A DNA stretch of 64,000 bases from Rhynochetos jubatus (Eukaryota > Chordata > Aves > Eurypygiformes > Rhynochetidae): contig CM050650.1 in NCBI GenBank assembly GCA_027574665.1, positions 102,397,086-102,461,085 on the forward strand. Direction: 5' to 3'. Below are positions 17,105-28,300 of the stretch, one piece after another; position 1 is the first letter of the stretch; each line of letters starts with the position of its first letter. The position numbers were made by a program, and so were the translations under genes. The notes below the pieces were generated by a model, which did not search any database, was not told the origin of the DNA, and saw only the letters and a program-made list of their open reading frames with translations.

Positions 17105-17565
17105 CATATCAAAATGGTTGATGTTGGAAGAGAGTGCTGGAGGTCATCTGGTCTGATCTGCCTGCTCAAGCAGGGTCATCTAAAGCCAATTACTCCGAAA
17201 CATGTCTGGATGACTTTTCAATACCTTCAAAAATGGAGACCCCACAGCCACTCTAGGCTACCTGTTCCAGTGCTCGGTCACCCTCACAGTGAAAAAGTGT
17301 TTTCTGTGTTTCAGTTTGTGCCCATTGCCTTTTCTCTGGTCTATAGCTTCTCTAGGGAATCTTAAGTCTTGGAAGCTTTACTGAATTCAAGGTAGACAGT
17401 GTCCACTGCTTTCCCCTCATCTGCCAAGCCAGTAATTTCATCATAGAAGCTTATCAGGTTAGTCAAGCATGACTTCCTTCTTGTGACTCCGAACTGAGTA
17501 CTCCTGTTCACTTTCCTGTTCTTCATGTGCCTAGGAATGTTTTCTGGGACTAGTTTTTCCATCTG
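17105..17565 (-). mobile_element. CR1 LINE, internally deleted copy
   Basis: Read on the minus strand, 17565-17363 encodes a piece of the CR1 reverse transcriptase palm (SCLTNLISFYDEITGLADEG, then AVDTVYLEFSKA). 17362-17105 is the C-terminal and 3' block of CR1, with CTGGAGGTCATCTGG and GTTTCAGTTTGTGCCCATTG visible on the + strand. The part between the palm and C-terminal regions is missing. Orientation and order agree with one internally deleted element; two separate insertions are also possible. The proper CR1 tail at 17105 is degraded. Confidence 0.75.
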
Positions 17566-18376
17566 TTAATTTTTTTATCCTTCTAATTGTTCCATCATTC
17601 TGGTTTAATGATGTCTTAGAAAAAATGTATTAGTAACCTTTCCTTTGGCTTCTCAAGGCCTTAAGCTTTGTCTTTCGTATTTCTACTTTCTTTGGTGTCT
17701 AAAGGTTGGTGAGAAAATGACAGCTCTTAATTTCCTGAGTACCTCAGTACTGTGTCTTCTCATTTAGATTTGCTTAAGGTTCACTGTCTCTTCAGTATTT
17801 TTTTTTCATATCAATAACCTGTTCATGTTAAGTGACATTCACTTATTATCTCTCGCTCAAAGAAAACATTTATGTGTGTGCACTTGTTACCTCTTGCTCT
17901 GTCTCCCTTAAACACACTCACACACATGTACAATTACTTTACATTTTCTTTAGAGAAAAAATCAAAATGTTTTTTCCTTATCTTGTGAATTCACATAGTA
18001 GCTTGAAAACTTATATGCCAGTGGTAAGAAAGTAAAGCAATTTTTTTACAGTTCTAAAAACAGGTAAAGTTTTGCTACTCTCAGCAATATTTTTTGGTTT
18101 TATTAAATTGCATTTAATTAGAAGTGTTTTTAAAGTTTATTCCTAATGCCAGAAATGCAATAAGAAATTGTATGCAAAGAAAATCTGCTTCCTCATAGTC
18201 TTGCTTACTTTTCTGACAGTCATGCTTTTTTCTTCAATTAATCATTTCTTTTCAGGAAATGTCTATGATACTGCTGTTGGTTATACTCCAGATGTTGGCA
18301 AAAGGCTTATGCAAGACTTAAGAAATTAACATAATTTGATGAAGGTTCAAACCTTTCCTGATCAGGGTATCATTGT
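17566..18376. other. Intergenic, no gene seen
   Basis: AT-rich unique sequence with a short CACACTCACACACA run near 17912-17926. A 67-codon frame at 17832-18035 is low-complexity and is not called. Confidence 0.5.
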
Positions 18377-18381
18377 GCTTT

Positions 18382-19089
18382 TGTAGTAGTTTAACCCTAG
18401 TCAGCAACTAAGCACCATGCAGGTGCTTGCCCACCTCCCCTTTCACCCAGTGGAGAGGGAGAATCGGAGGAAAAGGCAAGGAAACTCATGGGTTGAGACA
18501 AGAACAATTTAATAATTGAAAATAAATAAAATATTGATACTAATAATTACAATAAAACTAACAATTCTAATAATACTGATATTACCATTAGTAAGATGCA
18601 ATGAAAATACTACTACTACTACTACGTAAATAAAATAATGTCAAAGAAAGCAAATTATACAAATGCTCACCATGCACTGACTGATGCGCAGTCAGTCTCT
18701 GAGTAATGAGAGTCAGAGCCAGAAAGCCATACCCAGAGCAAGACAGAGAGAGAAGAAGAATGCCAATGGGCAGATGAGCCCCAGTGGGAGTAAGAGAGCA
18801 CCCCTGGTCCATTCTCCCCACTTGTATACTGATCATGATTGTTTATGGTATGAGATAAACCTTTCATCAGTTTGGATCAGCTTTCCCTGCCCAGCTTCTT
18901 GTAAAGAAGAATCTGGGAACACAGGTGTAGTTTCAGAAACTGAAGAATTCCTTGACTTGATATAAACATTCCTTACCAGCAACCAAAAACATTAGTATGT
19001 TATCAATATTCTTCTTAGCACAACCAAAACTTAGCCTTATACTAGATACTTTGAAGAACATTAACTCTATCCCAACTAAACCCAACACA
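18382..19089 (+). mobile_element. Solo LTR with 5-bp target duplication GCTTT
   Basis: A 708-bp copy of the same LTR family as at 14258 and 56869. It starts TGTAGTAGTTTAACCC and ends CTAAACCCAACACA. Direct repeats GCTTT flank it at 18377-18381 and 19090-19094. It shows the shared features CACCCAGTGGAGAGG, GAATCGGAGGAAAA, GGGTTGAGACAAGAAC, an A/T-rich middle with TAC repeats (18608-18625), TTGGATCAGCTTTCCCTGCC and the terminal ATTAACTCTATCCCAACT. It is full length by its duplication, diverged, and has no internal retroviral sequence. Open frames at 18588-18965 lie inside it and are not genes. Confidence 0.88.
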
Positions 19090-19219
19090 GCTTTTACTTA
19101 CTAACATTTTTTTAAATTAATTAAGTTCTAATTCCATGTGAAATCAGTGAAAATATGTGCATATCCATACAGGATGCATGGATGATAATATTTCCAGCCC
19201 TGCTGCTGTATGTATGTTA

Positions 19220-19580
19220 AACACACAGAATGAGACTCATGTAGGTTGGAAGAGACCCCAGAGGCTACCCAATCCAACCACCAGCTTAAAGCAAGACCAG
19301 TTAGGTCATGCTCAGGGCCACATCCCGTTGGGTTTTAAGTATCTGTAACAATTGAGTTTTTTGGGCTTCTCTGGAAAACCGGTTCCACTCATGCTGGTCT
19401 TCACACTGGGTATGAAATTCCCATATTTTAACTTATGTCTGTTGTCTCTAGTCCTACCATTGTGAGAAGAGTCTGGTTCTGTTTTCTCTACAACTTTCCA
19501 TTAGCTGACTTTACATAGCAGAGATCTCCCTTTAGATTTCTTTTAAGGCTACTAAGTTCTCCTAGCCTATCCAAACGTGT
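19220..19580 (-). mobile_element. CR1 LINE, old 3' fragment
   Basis: On the + strand, GTAGGTTGGAAGAGACCCCAGAGG and the following lines to about 19580 follow the reverse complement of an old CR1 3' end: the blocks for 'GGGCCACATCCCGTTGGGTTTTAAG', the 'CTGTTGTCTCTAGTCCTACC' segment and the 'GAGAAGAGTCTGG' segment occur in the right order. It is diverged with several indels. Confidence 0.7.
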
Positions 19581-21544
19581 GCTATGTTGCAGATAGTTAC
19601 TGAAGGTAAAACCAAAAGGCTTCACATATGCTAATAAATAAAACAGTACCAAAAAGCACTTCTTGGTCCTCAGGACAAGCTGTTGTAGCAGGGGTTGTAC
19701 CTGTATAGCTGGAATTCATAAGAAAATTCAAATCTGAGTCTAAGAGGGAAACAGACATCTATAGCAGGGTCTTAAGAATTCCTTTCAAAATTATTAAGCT
19801 AATTTAGTGCTAACACAAACTCACTTATAAACTAGGGGTCATTTAGAAGTAATAAGACTTTAAAATACCTTTCCTTGTTTAAAAATATTTCAGGTCTTTC
19901 ATTTTAGTGCCTTTTTTTTCTGGTGCATTAAATGGTAGTCTGTTGAATACATTACTTCATTTCTCACAGACCTCTTGCAAGTACTATTTTTATACTCACA
20001 AGCAAAGATGATTTTAAAGGTCATGTTAAACTAAACCATTAATCAACAGAAACCCGGAAGTGTCCAATATTTAACACACCTGCTGCATTTGGTTTCAAGT
20101 TTTCCGTAACTACCCACACTATCAAACTGGTATTGCACAGAATGACATTTTCATGAAATATTGCAGTTGATGAAGGAGAGGAGCTACTGTATGTACTGTA
20201 CAAATTCTACAACATATGTTAATCACAACACAGTATAGAAACCCCTTTCAGTTGTAGCAAATTTTAGAGCACAGCTCTCTTTACGGTCTCTTTTAATTAT
20301 TTTTACTCACACTCTGTATGTTCCAATTTCTGGTTCTTCCAGTTCTTCATGTTCTCTCTGCTTTGTTATAGACTCGCTATAAAGTTACTAAATATGGCAG
20401 CAGAAATATTTCACCTTCACATTTATTCTATCTTTCTTTATGTAATAAGGAATTAAATCTTCACTCCATTTTGGGGAAGTTTTAAAAAACAAGGGCTTAT
20501 GGTAAAATACTTAATATATACTTACACCTTTATGTTTTTTAATGAAGTTGAAGTGGCTAAGACATATATGTAGAGATCTTACACTTACCTTTAAGTTTCT
20601 GTCCTCACAAGATGGTTTACTTTGTGTTAAGCTTTTTTATCAGACACATTATTTTCTGTTACTAACAACAACTTTACACCCAGCTAATAGCCTAAGCCAA
20701 GCCAGGCATCTTGTACAACACACAAAAAACCTCTCCATGACTATTATTCTGTCAGCTTCCCAGACACTTCAAGCAATTAATTTTGAGGACTTTTTGACTA
20801 TGTTTATCTAAAGTTAATCCTTCCTATTTTTCCCTGTAATACACAATCATTTATTTTTATGTCACATCTTGAGACATGCCTTGCAATGTAGAAATATCAT
20901 GCAACTTGTTTTACTGCTGACAGGTCTTCTACGCCATTTATGACTAAAGCAAGATTTTTTTTCCCTATTGTATTCATAAGATTTGTATGCCAATGCCATG
21001 AAAATGACCCACAAGCTATTTTTCATCTTCAAAAACTTAACTGGTCTGTCTTGAGAGGAATACTTTGGAACTGGAAAAATTTTACATTCTGAAGTGTCAT
21101 TTTGAAAATATGGTAAAAAATTGTCAGAAGAGAAAAAAATAGATTTAGAACAAACCAATCCAAAACAGATGTTAAAATTAATATGCTTAACTAGCAATAT
21201 TTTCCTGTAAGTGTTAGTCTTACCAACATTTTGTGTCCACACAACCTGACTGTACTCTGGTTTTGACACTTGGTGGACTAAGACCAAGAGGCCAGAACTT
21301 ATGTTTTAAACAAGGTAAAATTTCATATAGAGACAATGTCAAGGCCTTACTTGGATTTTGATATAATTATTAAAAAACTACTACACAGCCCAAAAAATTG
21401 AATTGTTGCATCCCATATATTTTGTCAAAACCTACTATCATGGAAATATGCATATTTGCAGATTTTACATGGTATTAGCAGGCCTCATCAACTTTAAATC
21501 TAAAGGTTTCATGAACTTATGAAAATAACGTGGTGATAACCTAG
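19581..21544. other. Intergenic, no gene seen
   Basis: AT-rich unique sequence. An open frame of 141 codons on the minus strand (20862-21287) is compositionally like its AT-rich surroundings, matches no family I know and is not called; an 89-codon + strand frame at 20542-20811 is treated the same way. Confidence 0.5.
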
Positions 21545-23338
21545 GACAATTACAGGGAAGTTGTCGAAGAGGTCAGAGATCAGGTTAGGAAAGCCAAAGC
21601 CCTGATAGAATTAAACCTGGCCAGGGACATCAAGGCCAACAAGAAGGGTTTCTATAGGTACACCAGGGATAAAAAGAAGAGCAGGGAAAATGTGGGCCCT
21701 CTACGGAAGCAAACAGGAGAGCTGGTTTCCCAGGACATGGACAAGGCCAACGTACTCAATGCCTTTTTTGCCTCAGTTTTCACTGCCAAGGGCGCAAGCC
21801 GTACCCCCAGAGTCATGGAAGACAAGGGCGAGAACTGGGAGAATGGAGAGCTACCCATGGTCAGAGAGGATCGGGTTCAGGAGCACGTGAGGAACCTGAA
21901 GGTGCACAAGTCCATGGGACCGGATGGAATACATCCACGGGTCCTGAAAGAACTGGCGGATGAGGCTGCGAAATCTCTATCCATCATATTCGAAAAGTCA
22001 TGGCAGACTGATGAAGTTTCCGCCGACTGGAAAAGGGGAAACATAACCCCCATCTTTAAAAAGGGAATAAAGGAGGACCCGGGAAACTACAGGCCAGTCA
22101 GTCTCACCTCTGTGCCTGGCAAGCTCATGCAGCAGATCCTCCTGGAAATCATGCTAAGGCACATGGAGAATGAGGAGGTGATTGGTGACAGCCAACATGG
22201 CTTCACCAAGGGCAGATCATGCCTGACAAATATGGTGGCCTTCTATGATGGGGTCACGACCTTGGTGGATAGAGGACAGGCAACTGACGTCATCTGCATG
22301 GACTTGTACAAAGCCTTTGATACTGTCCCACATGACATCCTTGTCTCTAAACTGGAAAGACATGCATTTGACGGATGGACCGCTCAATGGATAAAGAACT
22401 GGCTGGCTGGTTGCACTCAGAAAGTTGTGGTCAATGGCTCAATGTCTGAATGGAGACCAGTGACAAGCAGTATTCCACAGGGATCGGTGTTGGGACCGGT
22501 CCTGTTTAACATCTTCATCAGTGACATGGACGATGACATCGAGTGTACCCTCAGCAAGTTTGCTGATGACACTAAGCTGTGTGATGCGGTTGACACACTG
22601 GAAGGAAGGGATGTCATCCAGAGGGACCTGGACAGGCTGGAGAGGTGGGCCTGTGCCAACCTCATGAAATTCAAGAAGGCCAAATGCCAGGTCCTTCACC
22701 TGGGTCGGGGCAATCCCAAGCACAAGTACAGCCTGCGTGGAGAATGGATTGAAAGCAGCCCTGAGGAGAAGGACTTGGGGATTCTGGTGAATGAGAAGCT
22801 GAACATGAGCCAGCAGTGTGTTCTGGCATCCCAGAAAGCCAACCGTATCCTGGGCTGTATCAGAAGTGTGGCCAGGAGGCCGAGGGAGCGGATTCTCCCC
22901 CTCTACTCTGCCCCTGTAAGACCCCACCTGGCGCAGTGTGTCCAGCTGTGGAGCCCTCAACGTAAGAAGGATATCAACCAGTTGAAACGAGTCCAGAGGA
23001 GGCCCACAAAGATGATGAGAGGGCTGCAGCACCTCTCATATGAAGAAAGTCTGAGAGAATTGGGTTTGTTCAGCCTGGAGAAGAGAATGCTTTGGGGAGA
23101 CCTCCTTGCAGCCTTCCAGTACCTGAAAGGAGCCTACAATGAAGCTGGGAGTGGGCTTTTTACAAGGGTCTGTAGTGACAGGACAAGGGGTGATGTGTTT
23201 AAACTGAAAGCGGGGAGATTTAAGTCAGATATCAGGAAGAAATTCTTCCCGGGGAGGGTGGTGAAGCACTGGAACAGGTTGCCCAAAGAAGTTTTGGATG
23301 CCCCATCCCTGGCTGTCTTCAAGGCCAGGCTTGGATGA
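21545..23338 (+). CDS. CR1 ORF2 fragment: reverse transcriptase and C-terminal domain
   Basis: This open frame of 597 codons ends in TGA at 23336-23338. It is the C-terminal part of the CR1 ORF2 polyprotein, which copies CR1 RNA into DNA at the target site. The N-terminal endonuclease is missing because the copy is 5'-truncated, so no natural start codon applies; I give the first codon of the open frame. Visible RT motifs: [27 protein letters not shown] at 22301-22321 (first catalytic aspartate; the usual S is Y here); PQGSVLGP at 22475-22498; and FADD at 22559-22570 (catalytic aspartate pair). The tail after RT is present to the end. One amino acid is missing relative to sister copies (CIRSVARR versus CIRRSVARR). 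Because the endonuclease is gone, it should not be autonomous. Antisense frames across it are shadows. Confidence 0.93.
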   Translation, partial: DNYREVVEEVRDQVRKAKALIELNLARDIKANKKGFYRYTRDKKKSRENVGPLRKQTGELVSQDMDKANVLNAFFASVFTAKGASRTPRVMEDKGENWENGELPMVREDRVQEHVRNLKVHKSMGPDGIHPRVLKELADEAAKSLSIIFEKSWQTDEVSADWKRGNITPIFKKGIKEDPGNYRPVSLTSVPGKLMQQILLEIMLRHMENEEVIGDSQHGFTKGRSCLTNMVAFYDGVTTLVDRGQATDVICMDLYKAFDTVPHDILVSKLERHAFDGWTAQWIKNWLAGCTQKVVVNGSMSEWRPVTSSIPQGSVLGPVLFNIFISDMDDDIECTLSKFADDTKLCDAVDTLEGRDVIQRDLDRLERWACANLMKFKKAKCQVLHLGRGNPKHKYSLRGEWIESSPEEKDLGILVNEKLNMSQQCVLASQKANRILGCIRSVARRPRERILPLYSAPVRPHLAQCVQLWSPQRKKDINQLKRVQRRPTKMMRGLQHLSYEESLRELGLFSLEKRMLWGDLLAAFQYLKGAYNEAGSGLFTRVCSDRTRGDVFKLKAGRFKSDIRKKFFPGRVVKHWNRLPKEVLDAPSLAVFKARLG

Positions 23339-23440
23339 GGCTTTGAGCAACCTGGTCTAGTGGAGGGTGTCCCTGCCCATATCAGGGGCTTGGAACTAGA
23401 TGATCTTTAAGGTCCCTTCCAAGCCTAACCATTCTATGAT
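21545..23440 (+). mobile_element. CR1 LINE, long young copy with open RT frame
   Basis: A 1.9-kb 5'-truncated CR1 retrotransposon. It is GC-richer than its AT-rich flanks and begins inside ORF2, directly after an in-frame TAG at 21542-21544. It ends with the CR1 3' UTR (GGAACTAGATGATCTTTAAG) and tail ATTCTATGAT at 23431-23440. CR1 elements normally make little or no target duplication, and none is obvious here. Lack of any stop or frameshift in the remaining ORF2 makes this the least decayed copy in the window. Confidence 0.95.
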
Positions 23441-24929
23441 GTGACTCTCTTATTTTTTCCATTTTGTTTAGTTTCCTGTTGAGTTTAGAAGAAGATTTTT
23501 AAAACCTGGTGGAGAATTTTCTCTTTTTTGTATTTTATATTCATTAATCTTTTCATGCTATGTCAATACAGAAACAGAAGTAAACCCTGCTGTAAGTTTT
23601 TTTGTGTTTCACTTCATTTTATCATAGAGAGTTGGTATGGGAATCTTATATCTAGCCTTGTATCACAAAGCATAACCTATTCTAGTTCTGGCATAATGAG
23701 GGACAGAAATCTATGTGAGTTACCTTGTGTGTAATTATCTGAGGAACTTCATGTAGCTGTATGTATGATTTCACAGTTTTTAAAACTAAACTTTAATCCA
23801 CCAAAAATATACAAACATTTTTGTCACCTGCAGGAAGGAAGAAAACATCACTATCATATCCTCAAAAAGATGTACTTCTTAGAGTTAATTTGGGGTTGTT
23901 TGTTAGATAATATTGCTCAAATTGTTTTGAAGGCAAGAGTCTTATATTCTTGTGAGGGTGTGTGTGTAAGAGTTGAAAAATTTTTGAAGCAATTGTGTTA
24001 GAGAAAGTGGTAATGGTGCATGTCTTTGTGAACATTGAAAAGTGCTGACACATTGCTTTCATTACTGAACGTGTAATTTAAGACCTAATGGAAATATGAA
24101 ACTTTCTGCTGCTGAATCTGTCAATATGTCAGCTTCAGAAGCAGTTTACCTTGTGCTGCAGGAGTACAATTTGAAGTTGTGGTTACAGGTGGCTGAGCGC
24201 TACCTCTAAATCTCATCATTTTGACTCATGCATAGTATCCAAGCTCATGACTTTGAAATACAAACAGTCTAAACCCTTGGACATAAATGCTTTGTAACCT
24301 AATATTTTCAGGTGTGAGGTCTAGCTAATATAAACAGAGCTCAACATTCTCTTTCATCACTAAGAATCATTATACAAATCAAGCTTAAATTATAGTTTTT
24401 TTGTAAAGTATTCAAATTTAAGTCAGGTGTAACTGTACTACCTTTTCTTTCTTGCCTTTTTTTTCTTAAAAATTGCCATGGATATTCAACTGAGAATTTG
24501 AAAATATGCAGGTGGCATAACATCATAAATATTCACACTTAATTGCTTCAAAGTGTGTTTCTAAAAAGGATACAAAGGTATTGAAAGAAATACACTGAAT
24601 ACAGCTTTATTATAAAGCAGAATGAACATTTCTCATCCAAAATTAGTCATAGAAATTGATTTATTAGAAAAAAGACCCCATGTGTGATTTAATTTTTTTA
24701 ACATGAACTCTCTGAAATGGGTCAGAGAACTATTGCAATAGTCTGCTGTAGACATTGTTTAGCTCTTATTCAGGTAGCCTAAGTGTAGGACAGATATTCT
24801 CTCCTTAGAGAAAGGTGAGACATTGGAGGGGGAGACAATGCATGTCGCAGTTGAGGAACTCTGGAACACTTCCCATTCCCTGGCATCACCAAAAAGGCAT
24901 GCTCTGATGACATGCTGGATGCAAAATCC
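23441..24929. other. Intergenic, no gene seen
   Basis: AT-rich unique sequence between two CR1 copies. Frames of 60-78 codons at 23528-24526 show no family features. Confidence 0.5.
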
Positions 24930-25310
24930 TGATGTCCATTAGGGGATGTTCCAGTGCTCAATTGCATTAGGAAGAGCATGACCAGCAGTTTGAAGAAGGT
25001 AATCCTATCTCTACTCAGGACGACTGAAAAAGTTCTGGAGTGATGGGACCAGTTATGGGTTCTGTACTGCAAGAAAGACATGAACTCCAGCTAAGGGCCA
25101 CAAAAATGATGAAGGGACTGGAACATCTCTCATACAATGAGATGCTAAGAGAACTGGGAATGTTTAGCCTGGTCAAAAGAAGATTTGAAATGATCTTATT
25201 GATGTGTATAAATACCTGATGGGGAGTAAAGAATACAGAGACATAGTCTTCTCAGTGTTACATGGTGATTCAGGACAACAGGTAGAGGGCACTGCATACG
25301 TCTATACCAT
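24930..25310 (+). mobile_element. CR1 LINE, old internal fragment
   Basis: The sequence follows the C-terminal part of CR1 ORF2 in order: GCATTAGGAAGAGCATGACC, AGCTAAGGGCCACAAAAATG, GGACTGGAACATCTCTCATA, GAGAACTGGGAATGTTTAGC and GTGTATAAATACCTGATGGG. The copy is diverged, frameshifted and lacks the 3' tail. Part of the sequence before 24930 may also belong to it. Confidence 0.72.
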
Positions 25311-28300
25311 GTCCAATATACAATCTGATTCTTCATTAAATTTTAAATCCCAGATTCAACTAATCTGATTTTATTCACATAAAAATTAGGTATCTAGTCT
25401 AAACTTATTTCCTCAGGCATACTAACAGTCAGTGGTGAGACAAAGAATAATTTGTTCCACCTTAAAGACATGTGACCCAGAAAGGTAGAATGAAGTGCCT
25501 GCTGATGGTGTCTATACACAGGTGTTTTATGTAGAGCAGCTAACCCAGACTAAATGACCAGTTTTCATACAACTGCACTTAAGTGAGAGGTATCCAGGCA
25601 TAACCATAATACATCAGTTTAAATAGATGCTCACTAATTTATATACCACTGTAAAAATGCTCTTTAAAAGTGACATTGATATTTGACATGTCAAAATACT
25701 GGATGTTTTTACACATCAGAATGTCACTCACATTTTTTTGTAATATTTTGTAAACAGAAATATTTTGGATGCTGTAGTACATACAGAAGTCTGACAGGCA
25801 CATGTGACAAAGTCTGATGTATTCTGGTAAAAGAAGACTTACTACGCATGATATTTGTGGTTACTCTATGTGAGGGTTGTTTACCTAAGGATTTTGGACT
25901 TCCAATTTCATGTTTATAACAGCTGCTCAAATCTGGAACTCTGAAAGCTTGAAAATCCTAGGAAGATGTGTAAAGGCATTTTCTCTCTTTTGGGGTATAG
26001 ATTCTGCATATAAGAAAAGCATATGTGATCTAGACTTATCAAAATTACCTTTGGTGCTGGGGTCTAGTTCAGACTTCATGTAGCTTTACACTTTCCTTCA
26101 GGGCTTATGAATAAGCATCATATGTTAGCACAGAGATTAGTGACATAAAAAGCTTGTGCTAGGGCACCTGAAATGCATTAAAGTAGATGCAATATCAGCA
26201 GTACCATGGAAAAAGAGCTTTTAAATTGAAATTAGTTCCCTTCATCTTTCATTGCTTTCTTGTTAGTTTAAACATAGTATCTTTACTCAAAAAGGATACA
26301 GAGGAAAACTGGTTCATTTTCTTGACTGAATATATGGCAGGCCTTGACATTTGACATGATGATAAGCCAAAACTTCTGACCTCAAAACTGTTGCGTGTAA
26401 CCAGTTATCACTGAAGAGTGTCTACGTGTTTAGAGAAGACTTTGTTAGACAGTTATGAATAATTGGAAGCTACTAGATGCAGACAAGTAAATATTTGTAA
26501 AACTGTAAAGACATGATTCATACTTCCATGAGTGCATTTACACAGTAAATCACTATTAAAAAGTAACTTAAATTTTGCCAGAATGTCTTCCATGTAACTC
26601 TTAGTACTTCTTGTACTAACAGTACAAGGAGTTTGTTCATTATTCTTGAAACAGTTAATAGCAGTATTAGTTCACAGTGGTTTCCCCATGACCACTATAT
26701 GTTCAGAATATTTTCTCTTCAGGAATGTATGCAGTGATGCTCCTCCTCCTCTACATTTAGCACTTCTCTGTATTCCTGCTGTCATCATCTTAAATTTAGT
26801 ATCTTTAAAGTCATCTTCTTTGATACACATTCTGTTCTTGAGCCAATTAGTTCTAAGTCAAAAGTGTAACTTCTTAGACACAGCAGCAAACCTTAGCCTC
26901 CCTTTACTCAGTTAAATAACTCGACTACCCATAAGATATAGTGTCACACTTTCTACAACTGCTTCTCCCCCCTTTACCCTGCTACCCTATCCTGGTCATT
27001 AGGAATAATAAATACTGCATTTTTCTGCTAAATAGTTGCAGACATGAAAAAAGAAGTGGCTCTCACACTGCCTGTCAGTTAAATATTTTAGGTGGTGGAT
27101 GTGTTCCCAAACCTTCTCACAACAGAAATCTTCTGAATTTCAACAAGTTCTCTTCCCACAAGGCCATTATATAGTCAGGACCTTTCTGCTACAAGAAAAT
27201 ATCACTTAAAGTTTTTTGCATGAGTGCAGGAGGAAGTAAAAGACAATATGTGTTCTCCTTCATTTTTCTGATTATGCTTAATAATAAAGATCAGCATTGT
27301 CCATATCATATAAATCTGTTTCAGGTAAGCTTCTCATGATTTTTTAAGCTCACGATAAATGGAAAAGGTCACCTCTGCATGATGAGATTTTTCTGTCCTA
27401 ATTTTGGTTGGAATCATATTCGTGACAAAGATCTAAAACTTAGGTACCTACATATAAGAGTCTACAAGCCAGGCAGTATAAATGTTGCCAGTGTAGTCAG
27501 TGAGTATGTAATGAATACATGAGCAGAATCTAGAGATCAGTTCTGCTAACCTAAGATAAAAAATAAGGGCTTCACGGAGTTGCCCACACAGAGAAGTCTA
27601 GCATTATTTGAGATAACCAAGGTTATCACAGCTGGCTTCCAGGTATTGTTTCAATAGACAACAGTTTGCCTGTAAACCTTGAGTCATGTTTGAAAGCTTC
27701 ATGTGGGTGTCTTGGGTATGACAGAGTATCTTAAATGTTGCTCTACATCTGCATGAAGGCAACTGAATGCTGCCCCCAGAGCCTTGCGAGTTGGATCTGT
27801 TCCTACTTTCCATTAATTTTGCTGATTTTATTTCCTTTGTATAAAAAGGGAACTTTGACATTAAAAAAGGGATTCAGTTGTTTGCATAGGCATTGGTTGC
27901 CACTTCAAATACCTAGTTGCGGCTCCAGAAGAATGGAAGTCTCCCATACGTCTGTTATTCTATCTGCAGCCCTGTGCAAATGCTTTGGACACCACAGAAC
28001 ATCTCAAGTGGTAGAAATTTCGAAGTTCAGCCAAATAAAGTAAGTCCCTGGTGCACATAAAGACACCTACCATAGCCAGTCCTGAACTCAATCTAGCTAT
28101 GCTACATGTCAAAAAAGTTCAAGTATTTTCTCGCAGGTGCTGATGAAATGGACAGTTTGATTTGCAATGTATACACACCCCAACAATGATTTCTGGACAA
28201 CTATTTTTGTTTATCACTGGTCTTGGTCCAAAAGAAAACAATTAAATCTTTTCATTTTGGTACACCTACATTCCCTCTGGGTGGCAGGAATTCCAATATA

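Noticed and set aside
20862..21287. 141-codon minus-strand open frame
   Set aside because: AT-rich unique sequence with no family resemblance and no transcript features.
22439..23032. 197-codon antisense frame, and similar frames at 30236-30859 and 56057-56539
   Set aside because: They lie opposite the CR1 reverse transcriptase and recur in each copy; they are shadows of that coding sequence.
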